DNA from: Flavobacteriales bacterium
GTDB taxonomy: Bacteria; Bacteroidota; Bacteroidia; Flavobacteriales_G; JALEGO01
Reading direction: 5' to 3'
Assembly: GCA_020628935.1 (NCBI GenBank)
Contig: JAHDEG010000009.1
Coordinates: forward strand, 1-64,000
DNA: 64,000 bases
Within the stretch, counting starts at the first letter, position 1. Each line of letters opens with the position of its first letter. Of the stretch, positions 35,599-45,362 are shown piece by piece. Under the pieces are notes generated by a model. That model searched no databases. It was not told the origin of the DNA and was given only the letters and a program-made list of their open reading frames with translations. The position numbers and the translations under genes are program-made.

Positions 35599-35606
35599 CA
35601 AAAGTA
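35599..35606 (-). promoter_or_regulatory. -7 box of the DUF4856 locus
   Basis: TACTTTTG on the minus strand is a full match to TAnnTTTG, about 36 bases ahead of the ATG. No clear -33 box is visible at the expected distance. Confidence 0.65.
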
Positions 35607-35702
35607 CACGATTATCTCAGCTTAACGCTACCACATTTTAGGTATAATAAAATATATTAGCCCAATATATTCACAACAAAAAGATATTGGTTACACTTGC
35701 AC

Positions 35703-36557
35703 ATGCAAAAAAATTTAGCAGAGATTATTCAAGTTTTTATTGGCGTTATTTTGGCCAGTATAGGGTTAAAAGCTTTTTTATTACCCAACGGCTTTTTAGA
35801 TGGAGGCGCAACAGGAATAGCCATATTAATTAAAGAAATTTATAATGTTAATATTTCTATCACAATTCTTTTAGTTAGCCTTCCATTCTTTGTACTTGCC
35901 TGGTTCACTATCTCAAAAAAAGTTGTCATAAAATCCATTTTTTCAATTCTTCTTCTCGTCATAATTATTCATTTCGAAAACTTTACATCCATTACAACCG
36001 ATAAGCTACTCATTGCTATTTTTGGCGGATTATTTCTAGGTGCAGGTATTGGCTTAGCTATTAAAAACGGAGCAGTACTTGACGGATCAGAAATTTTAGG
36101 GATTTTTATCAATCAACAATTCGGTATTAGTATAGGCAGGGTAATACTATTATTTAACTGCGTGCTATTTGTCATTACGGCACTAATTCTTTCTACCGAA
36201 GTTGCCATGTACTCAATACTAACCTTTCTAATAACAGCAAAAGTTATAGACTTTACCATAAAAGGCTTTGAAGACTATGTAGGCCTAATGATTATTTCTG
36301 AAAAAGGAGCTTTTTTAGAAGAGCAACTCACCAAACAAATCGGTATTGGCATTACAAACTACGCAACATTGAGAGGTTCTGGTAAAAGCGGAAAAATAAA
36401 GAACCAAAACGCGATACACACGGTTATTAACAGAATAGATATTAAACGAACCTACAATCTTATTGAGAAAATAGACGAAAGCGCATTCATAATAGAGTTT
36501 GACGTAAATAACGTACAAGGAGGTAAACTAAAAAAATACTTCACAAAAGCTGATTAA
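35703..36557 (+). CDS. YitT-family membrane protein
   Basis: The ATG at 35703 gives 284 residues (a TTG at 35697 would add two). About five membrane segments with the family pattern GLKAFLLPNGFLDGGATGIAIL (abridged) and GAGIGLAIKNGAVLDGSEILG are followed by a soluble C-terminal DUF2179 domain (about 200-284, TLRGSGKSG). The family is widespread, with no established substrate. It is divergent from the DUF4856 locus and is followed 27 bases later by a type II repeat. Confidence 0.9.
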   Translation: MQKNLAEIIQVFIGVILASIGLKAFLLPNGFLDGGATGIAILIKEIYNVNISITILLVSLPFFVLAWFTISKKVVIKSIFSILLLVIIIHFENFTSITTDKLLIAIFGGLFLGAGIGLAIKNGAVLDGSEILGIFINQQFGISIGRVILLFNCVLFVITALILSTEVAMYSILTFLITAKVIDFTIKGFEDYVGLMIISEKGAFLEEQLTKQIGIGITNYATLRGSGKSGKIKNQNAIHTVINRIDIKRTYNLIEKIDESAFIIEFDVNNVQGGKLKKYFTKAD

Positions 36558-36583
36558 TCAAAAAGATAGCCACTAAAAATTCT

Positions 36584-36674
36584 GGGCGTGCCCCTGATTA
36601 AATCAGGGTCAGGCCATACGTTTTACGCTTCATTCGCTAAGCTCATTGCAGGGTACCACTGCTGCCCTTCACGC
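36584..36674 (+). repeat. Type II compound repeat, copy C
   Basis: A 91-bp unit starting GGGCGTGCCCCTGA with a CCCTGA/TCAGGG hairpin and ending GCCCTTCACGC. It matches 39801-39891 with four differences and the same length and orientation. It starts 27 bases after the YitT stop codon. Confidence 0.93.
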
Positions 36675-36688
36675 AAAAAAAATAAAAT

Positions 36689-36750
<62 letters not shown>

Positions 36751-36768
36751 TTTCATAACATTGTAATT

Positions 36769-39700
36769 ATGAATTCAACATATAAAGCGCTCATTTTATT
36801 TTCCTATATTTTACTCTTTGCTAATTATAGCTACGGACAGAGTGTAGGCGTAAACTCAGATGGCTCTGCACCAGACGCTTCTGCCATTTTAGATGTAAAA
36901 TCTACCACAAAAGGCTTACTCGTACCACGAATGACTACAGTACAACGTAATAATATAACATTGCCCGCAACAGGCTTATTAGTATTTGATACTGACGAAG
37001 ATGCACTATATGTAAACACAGGCACGGGTGCTTCACCAGTATGGGAGCAAGAATTAACAGATAATAACCAAACAGGTTGGAGCTTAACAGGAAACTCAGG
37101 TACCTCTACCGGAACTAATTTCTTAGGCACAACCGATGCTAGAGACTTAGTTTTTAGAACTAATAACACTGAGAAAGCAAGAATAAGAAGCAATGGTAAT
37201 TTTGGTTTAGGAATTATAAACCCAGCGAGTAAACTACATGTTTCAGACGGTAATAGCGTTTCCTCAAGCTTATATACTACAGACTACCAAATTATTTCTG
37301 CACAAAACACAGCTCCAGGTTTTAATATAATTTCTTCATCAAGTAGTTCAGCAGCACATCGGGGTGTTTTTAAAGCTACCAGATCAAGAGGCTCTTTATC
37401 CTCCCCTACTAGAGTACAAAATGGTGACCAAACATTTTCACTATTAGGTTCAGGTTACGATGGTACAAATAATTTAGCAACAGCGGGTATAAGTTTTTTA
37501 GTTGACGGAACAACCAATACCAATGTAATACCACAGGCAATAATTTTTGAAACCTCAGAAACCACTGGACGAAATGAAAGACTTAGAATAGCTGCCGATG
37601 GTAATGTAGGTATAGGTACAAGTGATCCTGCTGCAAAATTAGAAGCAGTAACCAACAGTTCATTAGCCTATTCGGCAACAACCCAATCTATCACTACAGG
37701 GGCATCTGATGTACTACTACTTTCTAACAACAACGCAAATGCAAATGTAACCTACTTAAAATTTCAGAATAGATTTTCTGGAAGTTCAATGGCACGTATC
37801 GGACTTGTACACGATGGCGGAGCTGATGGATCTCTGGTTTTTCAAACAAGAAATGGTGGCGGACAAACAACTGAGAAAATGCGACTACATCGAAACGGAA
37901 ATGTAGGTATTGGAACAGATAACCCCGTCTCCAGGTTAGATATTGACAATGGTAAATTAAGTATTGAATCTGCCAGTAACGGAAGAAACTGGCTATTTGG
38001 AAGCACGACAGCTACTTCTTCAGGTTTATCTATAAACTATAGAGGAACAGAAGATAAAATTGTATTTGCCCCTATTGGCAGTACTGGTGGCAACTTTCAA
38101 CTACAAATTGATAATGCAAATTCTCAAACTTTTCCTAATTATTCCTTTATTGGGGATAACAATACAGGCATGAGAAATGTTACAAGTTCACCTGACATGT
38201 TACGTTTTACAACAGGGGGAATAGATAGATTAACTATAAATAGCGCAGGAAATGTCGGAATAAATGAACTAAGTCCAGACGAAAAACTACACGTTGTTGG
38301 CTCCATAAAAATGGAAGACGGAAACCAAGGAGCAAACAAAATATTAGTGTCTGACGCAAATGGTGTGGGTAGTTGGCAAAATGCAAGCTCTGTTAGTGCA
38401 GGCATATATGGCGGTAATGGTACAACTCCTAGCGCAACAGCAGTTACTGTAACCGATAATATTAACTTTGATAGCAACACCCTTTTTATTGATGGCACTA
38501 AAAATGAAGTGGGTATTGGAACAAACTCTACAGTTGCAAAATTAACATTAAGAGGTATTGTATCGGGTGAACTAAGATTACTCGATTTAAGAAATAATTT
38601 TGGAGCAGCAAACGATATAACATCTATAAGAATTGATGCGGGTGGAGGAGCTAATTCAGGAACGTTTTTAAAACACATGAGACAAGGTGTTGCTGGAGGT
38701 GATTTCGCAATTTTTACATCGGCAACTTCAACAGGAACTTCATTTGAACGATTTAGAATTAGTAAGGATGGTAATGTAGGTGTTGGAACTGACGACCCTA
38801 AAACAAAGTTGCAAGTAAGTGGCACACACTTAATAACAGGTTCAGACGGAGCTGGAGACCCTAGTGCAGATGGTTTAGCTTTAGACTACACAGCTACCGA
38901 AGCACGAATTCGAGCTGCAGATGCTGTAAATGGGGGCGACATGCCGTTAACCTTTTACACGTCCGAAGGCGGCTCCGTAGAAGAAAAACTTAGAATTGAT
39001 CCTTTTGGAAATGTTGGAATAGGATCATCTTCTCCAACTGAACAACTACACGTTTCATCTGAAACAGATCATACATGGAAAAGAGAAGTGTATGGAACTA
39101 ACCCTGGCACTATAAGAATTGACTGGAGAAGAGGTACTAGAACTGCTCCATTAGCACCTGCTGTAAATGATGAGATAAGCTTGCTTAGCTTCTATACTGG
39201 CGGCTCATCAGGTGGGGTATTTGCGAATCCCTCTGTAGAAATAAAAGCTAAAATAGCCAGTATGGGTTCTGCAGTTTCAAATACAGATCTAAAATTTAAC
39301 GTAATAACTAGTGCCACGGGTCTGCCGATTGAAGCTATGACCATTAAAGGGCTTACTGGTAATGTGGCTATTGGCAATGTTGGAACCGTAGACGAAAAAC
39401 TTGTAGTTCGTGGCAACGTAAAAGCTATTTCTTTTATAGCTACAGCTGCGAGTACGGGCGCATACAAGTACAACACAACATCAAATATGAGCGTACCCGA
39501 TTACGTTTTTGAAAACTACTTTGACAGCAATACCAAAAACAACCCAGAATACAAACTACTTTCCCTCAACAAGCTAGACTCTTACATAAAAAAGAACAAG
39601 CACTTACCAAGAGTGCCAAGTCGCGAGCAAATATTAAAAGATGGTGCTATAAACCTACAAGCCTTAGGTATGGTAACTTTAGAAAAAGTAGAAGAGGCGC

Positions 39701-39783
39701 ATTTATACATTTTAGAGCTTGAAAATAAAAACCAGCAGTTAGAAAAACGTATTAAGCGACTAGAAAAATTAATCTCTAAGTAA
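36769..39783 (+). CDS. Fibre/adhesin-like repeat protein
   Basis: This is a 1004-residue protein with a signal peptide ([17 protein letters not shown]). The body holds at least six copies of a GNVGIGT..P..KL-type unit (for example near 283, 378, 496, 669, 751), each followed by a beta-rich stretch, the pattern of phage-tail-fibre-like trimeric proteins seen in Bacteroidota. The C-terminus (about 910-1004) has PDYVFENYF, a KHLPRVPS segment and a terminal coiled coil ([24 protein letters not shown]). No T9SS domain or S74 protease signature is visible, so the export route is unclear. It probably forms a surface fibre or adhesin. Bracketed by type II repeats. Confidence 0.83.
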   Translation: MNSTYKALILFSYILLFANYSYGQSVGVNSDGSAPDASAILDVKSTTKGLLVPRMTTVQRNNITLPATGLLVFDTDEDALYVNTGTGASPVWEQELTDNNQTGWSLTGNSGTSTGTNFLGTTDARDLVFRTNNTEKARIRSNGNFGLGIINPASKLHVSDGNSVSSSLYTTDYQIISAQNTAPGFNIISSSSSSAAHRGVFKATRSRGSLSSPTRVQNGDQTFSLLGSGYDGTNNLATAGISFLVDGTTNTNVIPQAIIFETSETTGRNERLRIAADGNVGIGTSDPAAKLEAVTNSSLAYSATTQSITTGASDVLLLSNNNANANVTYLKFQNRFSGSSMARIGLVHDGGADGSLVFQTRNGGGQTTEKMRLHRNGNVGIGTDNPVSRLDIDNGKLSIESASNGRNWLFGSTTATSSGLSINYRGTEDKIVFAPIGSTGGNFQLQIDNANSQTFPNYSFIGDNNTGMRNVTSSPDMLRFTTGGIDRLTINSAGNVGINELSPDEKLHVVGSIKMEDGNQGANKILVSDANGVGSWQNASSVSAGIYGGNGTTPSATAVTVTDNINFDSNTLFIDGTKNEVGIGTNSTVAKLTLRGIVSGELRLLDLRNNFGAANDITSIRIDAGGGANSGTFLKHMRQGVAGGDFAIFTSATSTGTSFERFRISKDGNVGVGTDDPKTKLQVSGTHLITGSDGAGDPSADGLALDYTATEARIRAADAVNGGDMPLTFYTSEGGSVEEKLRIDPFGNVGIGSSSPTEQLHVSSETDHTWKREVYGTNPGTIRIDWRRGTRTAPLAPAVNDEISLLSFYTGGSSGGVFANPSVEIKAKIASMGSAVSNTDLKFNVITSATGLPIEAMTIKGLTGNVAIGNVGTVDEKLVVRGNVKAISFIATAASTGAYKYNTTSNMSVPDYVFENYFDSNTKNNPEYKLLSLNKLDSYIKKNKHLPRVPSREQILKDGAINLQALGMVTLEKVEEAHLYILELENKNQQLEKRIKRLEKLISK

Positions 39784-39800
39784 ACCCAACCGTTTTAATT

Positions 39801-39891
39801 GGGCGTGCCCCTGAAAAAATCAGGGTCAGGCCATACGTTTTACGCTTCATTCGCTAAGCTCATTGCAGGGTGCCACTGCTGTCCTTCACGC
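39801..39891 (+). repeat. Type II compound repeat, copy D
   Basis: The second 91-bp copy, with four differences from copy C, in the same orientation, 17 bases after the stop codon of the fibre-like gene. The CCCTGA-AAAAA-TCAGGG hairpin could also serve as a transcript end. Confidence 0.93.
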
Positions 39892-39920
39892 AAAAAACTA
39901 CAAATAATTTTATTTATAGC

Positions 39921-40052
39921 CCGGAATGTAGAAAATAGCCTTTGCTTTTGTATACCTGTATTTATCATTTTATGAAAGCGACCCTGTGAAGCTCTTCGTA
40001 AAATGTATATAAATACGGTTTTACAAAGAGTAAAGCTATGCCGAAATGCCGG
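39921..40052. repeat. Long imperfect inverted repeat (about 60-bp arms)
   Basis: The arm 39921-39979 (starting CCGGAATG) pairs imperfectly with 39991-40052 (ending AAATGCCGG), leaving an 11-base loop. Matching stretches include GCT-TTC-TAAAATG, ATAAATAC and TACAAA. It lies between convergent genes and could be a MITE-like remnant or a structured transcript end. Confidence 0.8.
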
Positions 40053-40061
40053 AAACAGCTC

Positions 40062-41273
40062 TTAATCGTTCTTAAACTTAAGCAACAACTTTTGTGGAAT
40101 ATAGGATCCTATAAAACCTATGAGTAAAACGGTTATAAAAACAATACCTACATCAAAAAACCGGACTTGAACGGGATAAAAATCTACAATAACTCCATTA
40201 AGCGGCACCAAACCAATGTACTGCTGATACCAACACAAAGCAACACCTAAAACAATACCTATCACTACTCCGATTAGACTAATTAACACTCCGCAAATAA
40301 GAAAAACACGCTTAATTTGAACATTATTTAAGCCAATAGATTTAAGGGTTCGAATCTCTTTATTTTTATCTAAAATAATCATGGTTACTGCCCCCATTAA
40401 ATTAAAAGCAGATATTATTATTACAAATAGCAAAATACAAAAGGCTATCCATTTTTCTGTTTTATTAGTCTTAAATATAAGTTCATTTAACTGAGCACGG
40501 GTTTTCACATTATACCTACCACCCAATATATTGTTTATTTGCTCTGCAAGCTGCTCTGCATTTACGTTGGGCTTAAGTTTAACTTCTATATTAGAAACTT
40601 CGTTATTAAAATCGAGTAACTGCTGCATGAGCTCAATGGGTACGAGCACGTATTTTGAATCAAAATCTTGATTAATGGCAAATATACCTGAAGGATAAAC
40701 AACAGCTGTTTTAAATGCCGATTCGGGTTTAGTTAATGAAATGTTGCCCTTTCGTTTTGCCGAGTATACTTTTACCGGCCGAGGGAATTCTTTTATAAAC
40801 ATATTTAAACGGGCAGCTACTCCATAGCCAAATACAGCATAATTTATATCGTTTTCTTTTAGTTTATACTCACCTTCCATAACGGTGTTTTCTAAATGTA
40901 CTGTTTCATTAAATAGCGAATCAACACCTTTCAGCACCACTATTATATCTTTATCGTCATAGTTTAAATAACAGGTTTCTTGAATGCTTGTTGCTATTTG
41001 CTCAATCCCTTCTATCTTTTTAAGATCAGAAATTACCACAGAATCTAAGGAAATGGCTTTACCATACTTCGCGGTAATTTTAATATCAGGATCGAACGAC
41101 TTGTATAACGATTTGATAATATCATCTAAACCATTAAATGCCGATAACACTACCACCATAGCTATGGTTGCAATAGCTATACTTACTATTGAAATAGAGG
41201 TTATTAAATTAATTAAATTTGCCTTTTTGGTTGAAAGCAAATACCTCAATGCTATTTTAAAGGGTACATTCAT
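40062..41273 (-). CDS. FtsX/LolC-E-type ABC transporter permease
   Basis: The ATG at 41273 gives 403 residues (a TTG at 41279 would add two). One N-terminal membrane segment (about 18-42), a periplasmic MacB-PCD-type domain (about 45-260), and three C-terminal segments with the FtsX signature (NLMGAVTMIILDKNKEI, abridged; TLKSIGLNNVQIKRVF). The family includes LolC/LolE, which release lipoproteins from the inner membrane. The N-terminal FKIALRYLLSTK is typical of LolC/E. No ATPase gene is next to it. Confidence 0.88.
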   Translation of the reverse strand: MNVPFKIALRYLLSTKKANLINLITSISIVSIAIATIAMVVVLSAFNGLDDIIKSLYKSFDPDIKITAKYGKAISLDSVVISDLKKIEGIEQIATSIQETCYLNYDDKDIIVVLKGVDSLFNETVHLENTVMEGEYKLKENDINYAVFGYGVAARLNMFIKEFPRPVKVYSAKRKGNISLTKPESAFKTAVVYPSGIFAINQDFDSKYVLVPIELMQQLLDFNNEVSNIEVKLKPNVNAEQLAEQINNILGGRYNVKTRAQLNELIFKTNKTEKWIAFCILLFVIIISAFNLMGAVTMIILDKNKEIRTLKSIGLNNVQIKRVFLICGVLISLIGVVIGIVLGVALCWYQQYIGLVPLNGVIVDFYPVQVRFFDVGIVFITVLLIGFIGSYIPQKLLLKFKND

Positions 41274-41279
41274 GGGCAA

Positions 41280-41317
41280 AAAAAATGCGATAGACTTTTA
41301 CAAATCTACCGCATTTA
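41280..41317 (-). terminator. Terminator after the choice-of-anchor V gene
   Basis: AAATGCG / CGCATTT pairs around an inner AGAT/ATCTA-like stem, followed on the minus strand by a run of T. It lies after the stop of the gene ending at 41337. Confidence 0.75.
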
Positions 41318-41336
41318 ATTTATGTTTATTTATTTT

Positions 41337-42164
41337 TTAGTAAAGCACTAATTGCTTTTCATAATTTTGTGCACCTACTGAGGCTTGAAGTATATACATA
41401 CCTTTACTAAGAGAATTTGCATTTAGTTCGTATGGTGTTCCTGCTATTGTATTATCAGTAATAGTAAGTACTACTTTACCATTTAAATCAAAAATTTGTG
41501 CATTAAGTATTCCTGATTCGGAAAATACTAAATTCATATTTTCACCAACCGCAGACGGATTAGGATAAACATTTAGGTTGTTAAACCCTTTTGTTACTTG
41601 ACCGTTAGATGTAAGTATATTTTCTGAAACCGTGGTATTGTCTAACACTATTTCGTCACCAGATGTTCCGCCATTGTTGTTTGCAAAATTTGCAGAAGCA
41701 TAAAAAGTAACACTACCTGTAGATGCTACTGGGGCAACCCAATCAAACGTCCATGATTTGGAGTCAGTGCCTGAATTACTTGAGGCATTATGTGAAGCAT
41801 ATCTTCCAGAAGTTTGCACTGCAACCTCAGCATTATTCATAAATGTGCCAACATATTCGTTAGCAGCATTCATTGAGGTTATTTGGAAACCAAATTTACT
41901 AATCCCTGCTTTTGTTATTGAAACAGTTACCTGATACGTTTCTCCTCCTACGTAACCCGTTTGCGGAATATTTGAAGTTATTATACCCGGCAACGCTGTC
42001 GCATTAGGACCAAAGTGACATCCTGTACAGTTAATTTCGCCTGGGGCACCTGTTCGAGCAGCTGGAGCTTGAGATGAATTACCAGATACGTCTTGCGTAA
42101 AAATGGAATAAGAGAACGTTAACACTGCTGCTGCCGCAGTAAAAAGGATAGTTTTTCTAATCAT
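41337..42164 (-). CDS. Choice-of-anchor V domain protein with T9SS sorting domain
   Basis: The ATG at 42164 gives 275 residues with a signal peptide (MIRKTILFTAAAAVLTFSY); a longer frame to 42203 is rejected. The N-terminal mature segment contains GAPGEINCTGCHFG, a CxxCH of the kind that binds haem c, and then a reelin-like choice-of-anchor V beta domain (about 55-190). The C-terminal T9SS type A domain (about 200-275) includes NLNVYPNPS and LSKGMYILQASV. It is therefore an exported, surface-anchored protein. Haem attachment is inferred from the motif only. Confidence 0.87.
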   Translation of the reverse strand: MIRKTILFTAAAAVLTFSYSIFTQDVSGNSSQAPAARTGAPGEINCTGCHFGPNATALPGIITSNIPQTGYVGGETYQVTVSITKAGISKFGFQITSMNAANEYVGTFMNNAEVAVQTSGRYASHNASSNSGTDSKSWTFDWVAPVASTGSVTFYASANFANNNGGTSGDEIVLDNTTVSENILTSNGQVTKGFNNLNVYPNPSAVGENMNLVFSESGILNAQIFDLNGKVVLTITDNTIAGTPYELNANSLSKGMYILQASVGAQNYEKQLVLY

Positions 42165-42190
42165 ATACGTAGATTTACATAAAAGATATG

Positions 42191-43231
42191 TTAAAATTTC
42201 CAATTATAGGTACTTATTTGCTCTAAAGATGCTACTAATAAGTCAATTGTACCCTGAACATCGCCTTTATGTACCATTTCAACAGTTTGATGAATATGTC
42301 TTGTAGGTATTGAAATTGCACCTGCTATAGATCCGCCTGGTGTTTGTCTTTGTATTGCTGCGGTATCAGTTCCGCCACCTGTTAACAATTCTGTTTGATA
42401 AGCAATTTTATTTTTTTTGGCGGTTTCCTTTAAGAAAGCAACCATTCTATAGTCGCAAATGGTAGATGTATCCATTATTTTAACTGCTGTTCCTTTACCT
42501 AGGCTTGAAACCTTTTGTTCTGGTTTCGCACCAGGAACATCAAAAGCTATGGTGGTATCTAAAGCAATTCCGAAATCTGGTTTAATACTCATTGTTGATA
42601 CGTGCGCTCCTCTTAAGCCAACTTCTTCTTGCACTGTAAATACTCCGTAAAAATCGTATGAAGGATTTTTAAGTTGCTTGAGCGCTTCAATAAGAATAAA
42701 TACACTTATTCTGTTATCTAACGACTTGCAAGTAAAACAATCACCAATAACTGAAAAAGATTGATCTCTTGTAATTGGATTGCCTACTTCAATAAATTTC
42801 TCGACTTCTTCTTTTGGTAAACCCAAATCGATAAAATAATCGGTACTTTTTGGTGATTTGGTTCTTTCTTCGGCAGACATAACATGAATAGGTTTACTTC
42901 CCATTACTCCTAGTAAGTCCTTTGTACCGTGAACGATTACTCTTTGCGAAGTATGTGTTTTAGGATCGAAACCACCTAAAGTATGAAAACGTAAAAAACC
43001 GTTATCATCAATATGTTTTACGATAAAACCTATTTCATCCATATGTGCGGCAGCCATAACTTTTTTAGAGCTATCCATACCCTTAATACAGGTAATTACA
43101 TTACCCATATTATCCACTTCAATGCTATCTACATGTGGTTTTACTTCTTTTAAAATAAGTTCTCTTATTTTGGTCTCAAAACCTGACGTACCAGGTGTTT
43201 CACATATATTTTTAAGTAAATCTAAATTCAT
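42191..43231 (-). CDS. M42-family metallopeptidase
   Basis: This is a 346-residue dinuclear-zinc aminopeptidase of the M42 (glutamyl aminopeptidase/FrvX) family. Visible metal and catalytic residues: H63 and D65 in AAHMDEIGF, the bridging aspartate in KSLDNRIS, the glutamate pair in QEEVGLRG, and a late histidine in PTRHIHQTVE. It probably trims peptides in the cytosol as a large oligomer. Length is normal. It is followed by the choice-of-anchor V gene and preceded by pyk with 12 bases between. Confidence 0.95.
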   Translation of the reverse strand: MNLDLLKNICETPGTSGFETKIRELILKEVKPHVDSIEVDNMGNVITCIKGMDSSKKVMAAAHMDEIGFIVKHIDDNGFLRFHTLGGFDPKTHTSQRVIVHGTKDLLGVMGSKPIHVMSAEERTKSPKSTDYFIDLGLPKEEVEKFIEVGNPITRDQSFSVIGDCFTCKSLDNRISVFILIEALKQLKNPSYDFYGVFTVQEEVGLRGAHVSTMSIKPDFGIALDTTIAFDVPGAKPEQKVSSLGKGTAVKIMDTSTICDYRMVAFLKETAKKNKIAYQTELLTGGGTDTAAIQRQTPGGSIAGAISIPTRHIHQTVEMVHKGDVQGTIDLLVASLEQISTYNWKF

Positions 43232-43243
43232 TATACTATTTTT

Positions 43244-44665
43244 TTAAGCGTTGCTTAATTTAATCATGTTTGATTGTCCTTTTTCACTAATTGGCATACT
43301 TGCTATATGAATAACAAGATCGTTTTCTTTCACGTACTCTTTTTTTCTGAGAATGTATTTAACATCTGCCATAGTATGATCTGTACTTACAAATTTATTG
43401 TAATAAATACCGTGCACTCCCCAATATAAACTTAGTGAGTTTAATATTTTACGATTACTAGTACAGGCAAAAATATCTGCCTTTGGTCGGTAGCTTGAGA
43501 CTTTAAGTGCTGAGTAACCTGAAAACGTCATAGTTACTATCGCTTTTGCGCCTGCCAACTGTGTTAAACGACTAGCATTCTCGCAAATGGAATCGGAAAT
43601 TTCTCTTTGATGACCTTTTTTTAGTTGGTGATGCTTATAATAAATAGAGTCGTATGTTTCGGTATGAGCCGCAATTTTGGACATTGCTTTAATTACTTGC
43701 ACCGGATACTTCCCTACTGATGTTTCTCCGCTTAACATAACCGCATCAGCACCATCTAAAACGGCATTTGCAACATCGTTTACCTCAGCTCTTGTAGGAG
43801 TAATGTTGGTAATCATAGTTTCCATCATTTGAGTTGCAATTATTACCGGCTTAGCGGCTTTATGACATTTATTAACTATAGTTTTTTGAATTAACGGAAC
43901 TTCTTCCATTGGCACTTCAACGCCTAAATCGCCTCTTGCAACCATAATAGCATCTGACTCTGCAATGATATCATCTAATTCTTTAAGTGCTTCTGGCTTT
44001 TCAATTTTAGCTATTACTTGCGCGTCACAATGATTATCTTTTAAAACATGTTTTAATTCAATGATATCATGAGCCGAACGTACAAACGAAAGTGCAACCC
44101 AAGAAATATCTTCCTTCATAACAAATACCAAGTCTTTTTTATCGTTTTCGGTTAAACTTGGAAGTGAAATTTTAGTAGTAGGTAAATTAACGCCTTTACT
44201 TGAAGAAAGCGGACCTCCGTACAATACTTTAGCAACAACCTCATCCTTACCATTTGAAGAAATTGCTTTTAACTGAAGTTTTCCGTCATCAATTCTTATT
44301 TCATCGCCCGGCTTAACGTCTTCAGCAAATTTTGAGTACTTTACTGGTATACGCTCTTTGGTACCGATAAATTTTGCAGTGCTTAAAATAACCTCTTGAC
44401 CTTGATCGAGCATTATTTTATTATCTGCTATTTCACCTACCCGCAACTTTGGGCCACCTAAATCAGCTAGCAAGGCTACGTAAGTGCCCATTTCGTTATT
44501 TAGTTCATGTATACGATCAATTACTAATTTATGATCTGAATGTTTACCATGTGAAAAGTTTAATCTTATCACATTTACGCCTGCTAAGATCATTTCTTTT
44601 AGCACTTCTTTTGAAGAAGATGCCGGACCAACTGTGGCCACTATTTTTGTTTTGTTTAAACTCAT
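43244..44665 (-). CDS. pyk: Pyruvate kinase
   Basis: The ATG at 44665 gives 473 residues; an upstream frame to 44698 is not supported. The enzyme converts phosphoenolpyruvate and ADP to pyruvate and ATP. Signatures include KIVATVGPASS near the N-terminus, VIRLNFSHGKHSDH, IDDGKL in the B domain, IAKIEKPEAL with the active lysine, MVARGDLGVEVP, and the allosteric-domain MTFSGYSALKVS. Length and order are typical. Confidence 0.97.
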   Translation of the reverse strand: MSLNKTKIVATVGPASSSKEVLKEMILAGVNVIRLNFSHGKHSDHKLVIDRIHELNNEMGTYVALLADLGGPKLRVGEIADNKIMLDQGQEVILSTAKFIGTKERIPVKYSKFAEDVKPGDEIRIDDGKLQLKAISSNGKDEVVAKVLYGGPLSSSKGVNLPTTKISLPSLTENDKKDLVFVMKEDISWVALSFVRSAHDIIELKHVLKDNHCDAQVIAKIEKPEALKELDDIIAESDAIMVARGDLGVEVPMEEVPLIQKTIVNKCHKAAKPVIIATQMMETMITNITPTRAEVNDVANAVLDGADAVMLSGETSVGKYPVQVIKAMSKIAAHTETYDSIYYKHHQLKKGHQREISDSICENASRLTQLAGAKAIVTMTFSGYSALKVSSYRPKADIFACTSNRKILNSLSLYWGVHGIYYNKFVSTDHTMADVKYILRKKEYVKENDLVIHIASMPISEKGQSNMIKLSNA

Positions 44666-44849
44666 AATTATATGCCTAAAGATAAGTATAAATAGCAAAG
44701 GAATGCAAAGTTATTGCATTCTATGAAGCATTTAAAATTGCAAAAAAACAGATTGTAAAATACCAAAAGCTCTACTATTTATGAAATTAGGACTGCTTAG
44801 TTTAAAGCTTAATTTAAAAAATTATATTTGAAGGAATTTGACATTAACT

Positions 44850-45362
44850 ATGAACAATCTCGATTTATTTTTGTGCCTACCGATTGCTTACGGACTTTAC
44901 AAAGGGTTTAAGAAAGGTCTTGTTTTTGAAATAATTTCTATTGTATCGCTGGTTATTGCTTTGTTTTTAAGTAAAAGGTTCTCAAATATTGCTGAACAAT
45001 ATTTAATGAATCAAGAGATTATATCAGAAAAATACCTTGGGGTTGTATCCTTTATTTTACTTTTCATCACTATTGTATTAGTTATAAACCTTATTGGAAA
45101 AATAATTGAAAAAGTTTTAAAAACAGTTCACCTTCAATTTATAAACAAAATCGCTGGGGCTGTTTTTGGGGGAATAAAATTCTTTTTAATTATAAGTGTA
45201 ATGGTGTTTTTCTTTGATCGTTTTAACGGATATATGGAAGTAATTAATCCGAAAAGTATTCAACAAAGTAAGTTATATCAATCTAGTATTGGTGTTTCTG
45301 AGTTTTTAACTCCAAAAATACTTAATCATCTGTCGGTTAATAAGCCAAGTCTTGAGCAATAA
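44850..45362 (+). CDS. CvpA-family membrane protein
   Basis: The ATG at 44850 gives 170 residues (TTG at 44838 would add four). Four hydrophobic segments with the family start DLFLCLPIAYGLYKGFKKGLVFEI (abridged). CvpA relatives are linked to colicin V production and envelope function; the activity is unknown. Its 3' end overlaps the convergent rnc gene by 37 bases. Confidence 0.88.
   Translation: MNNLDLFLCLPIAYGLYKGFKKGLVFEIISIVSLVIALFLSKRFSNIAEQYLMNQEIISEKYLGVVSFILLFITIVLVINLIGKIIEKVLKTVHLQFINKIAGAVFGGIKFFLIISVMVFFFDRFNGYMEVINPKSIQQSKLYQSSIGVSEFLTPKILNHLSVNKPSLEQ

Noticed and set aside
38139-38825. A 228-residue open frame antisense to the fibre-like gene
   Set aside because: It is a shadow of the regular beta-repeat codon pattern, without signal, domain or ribosome site.
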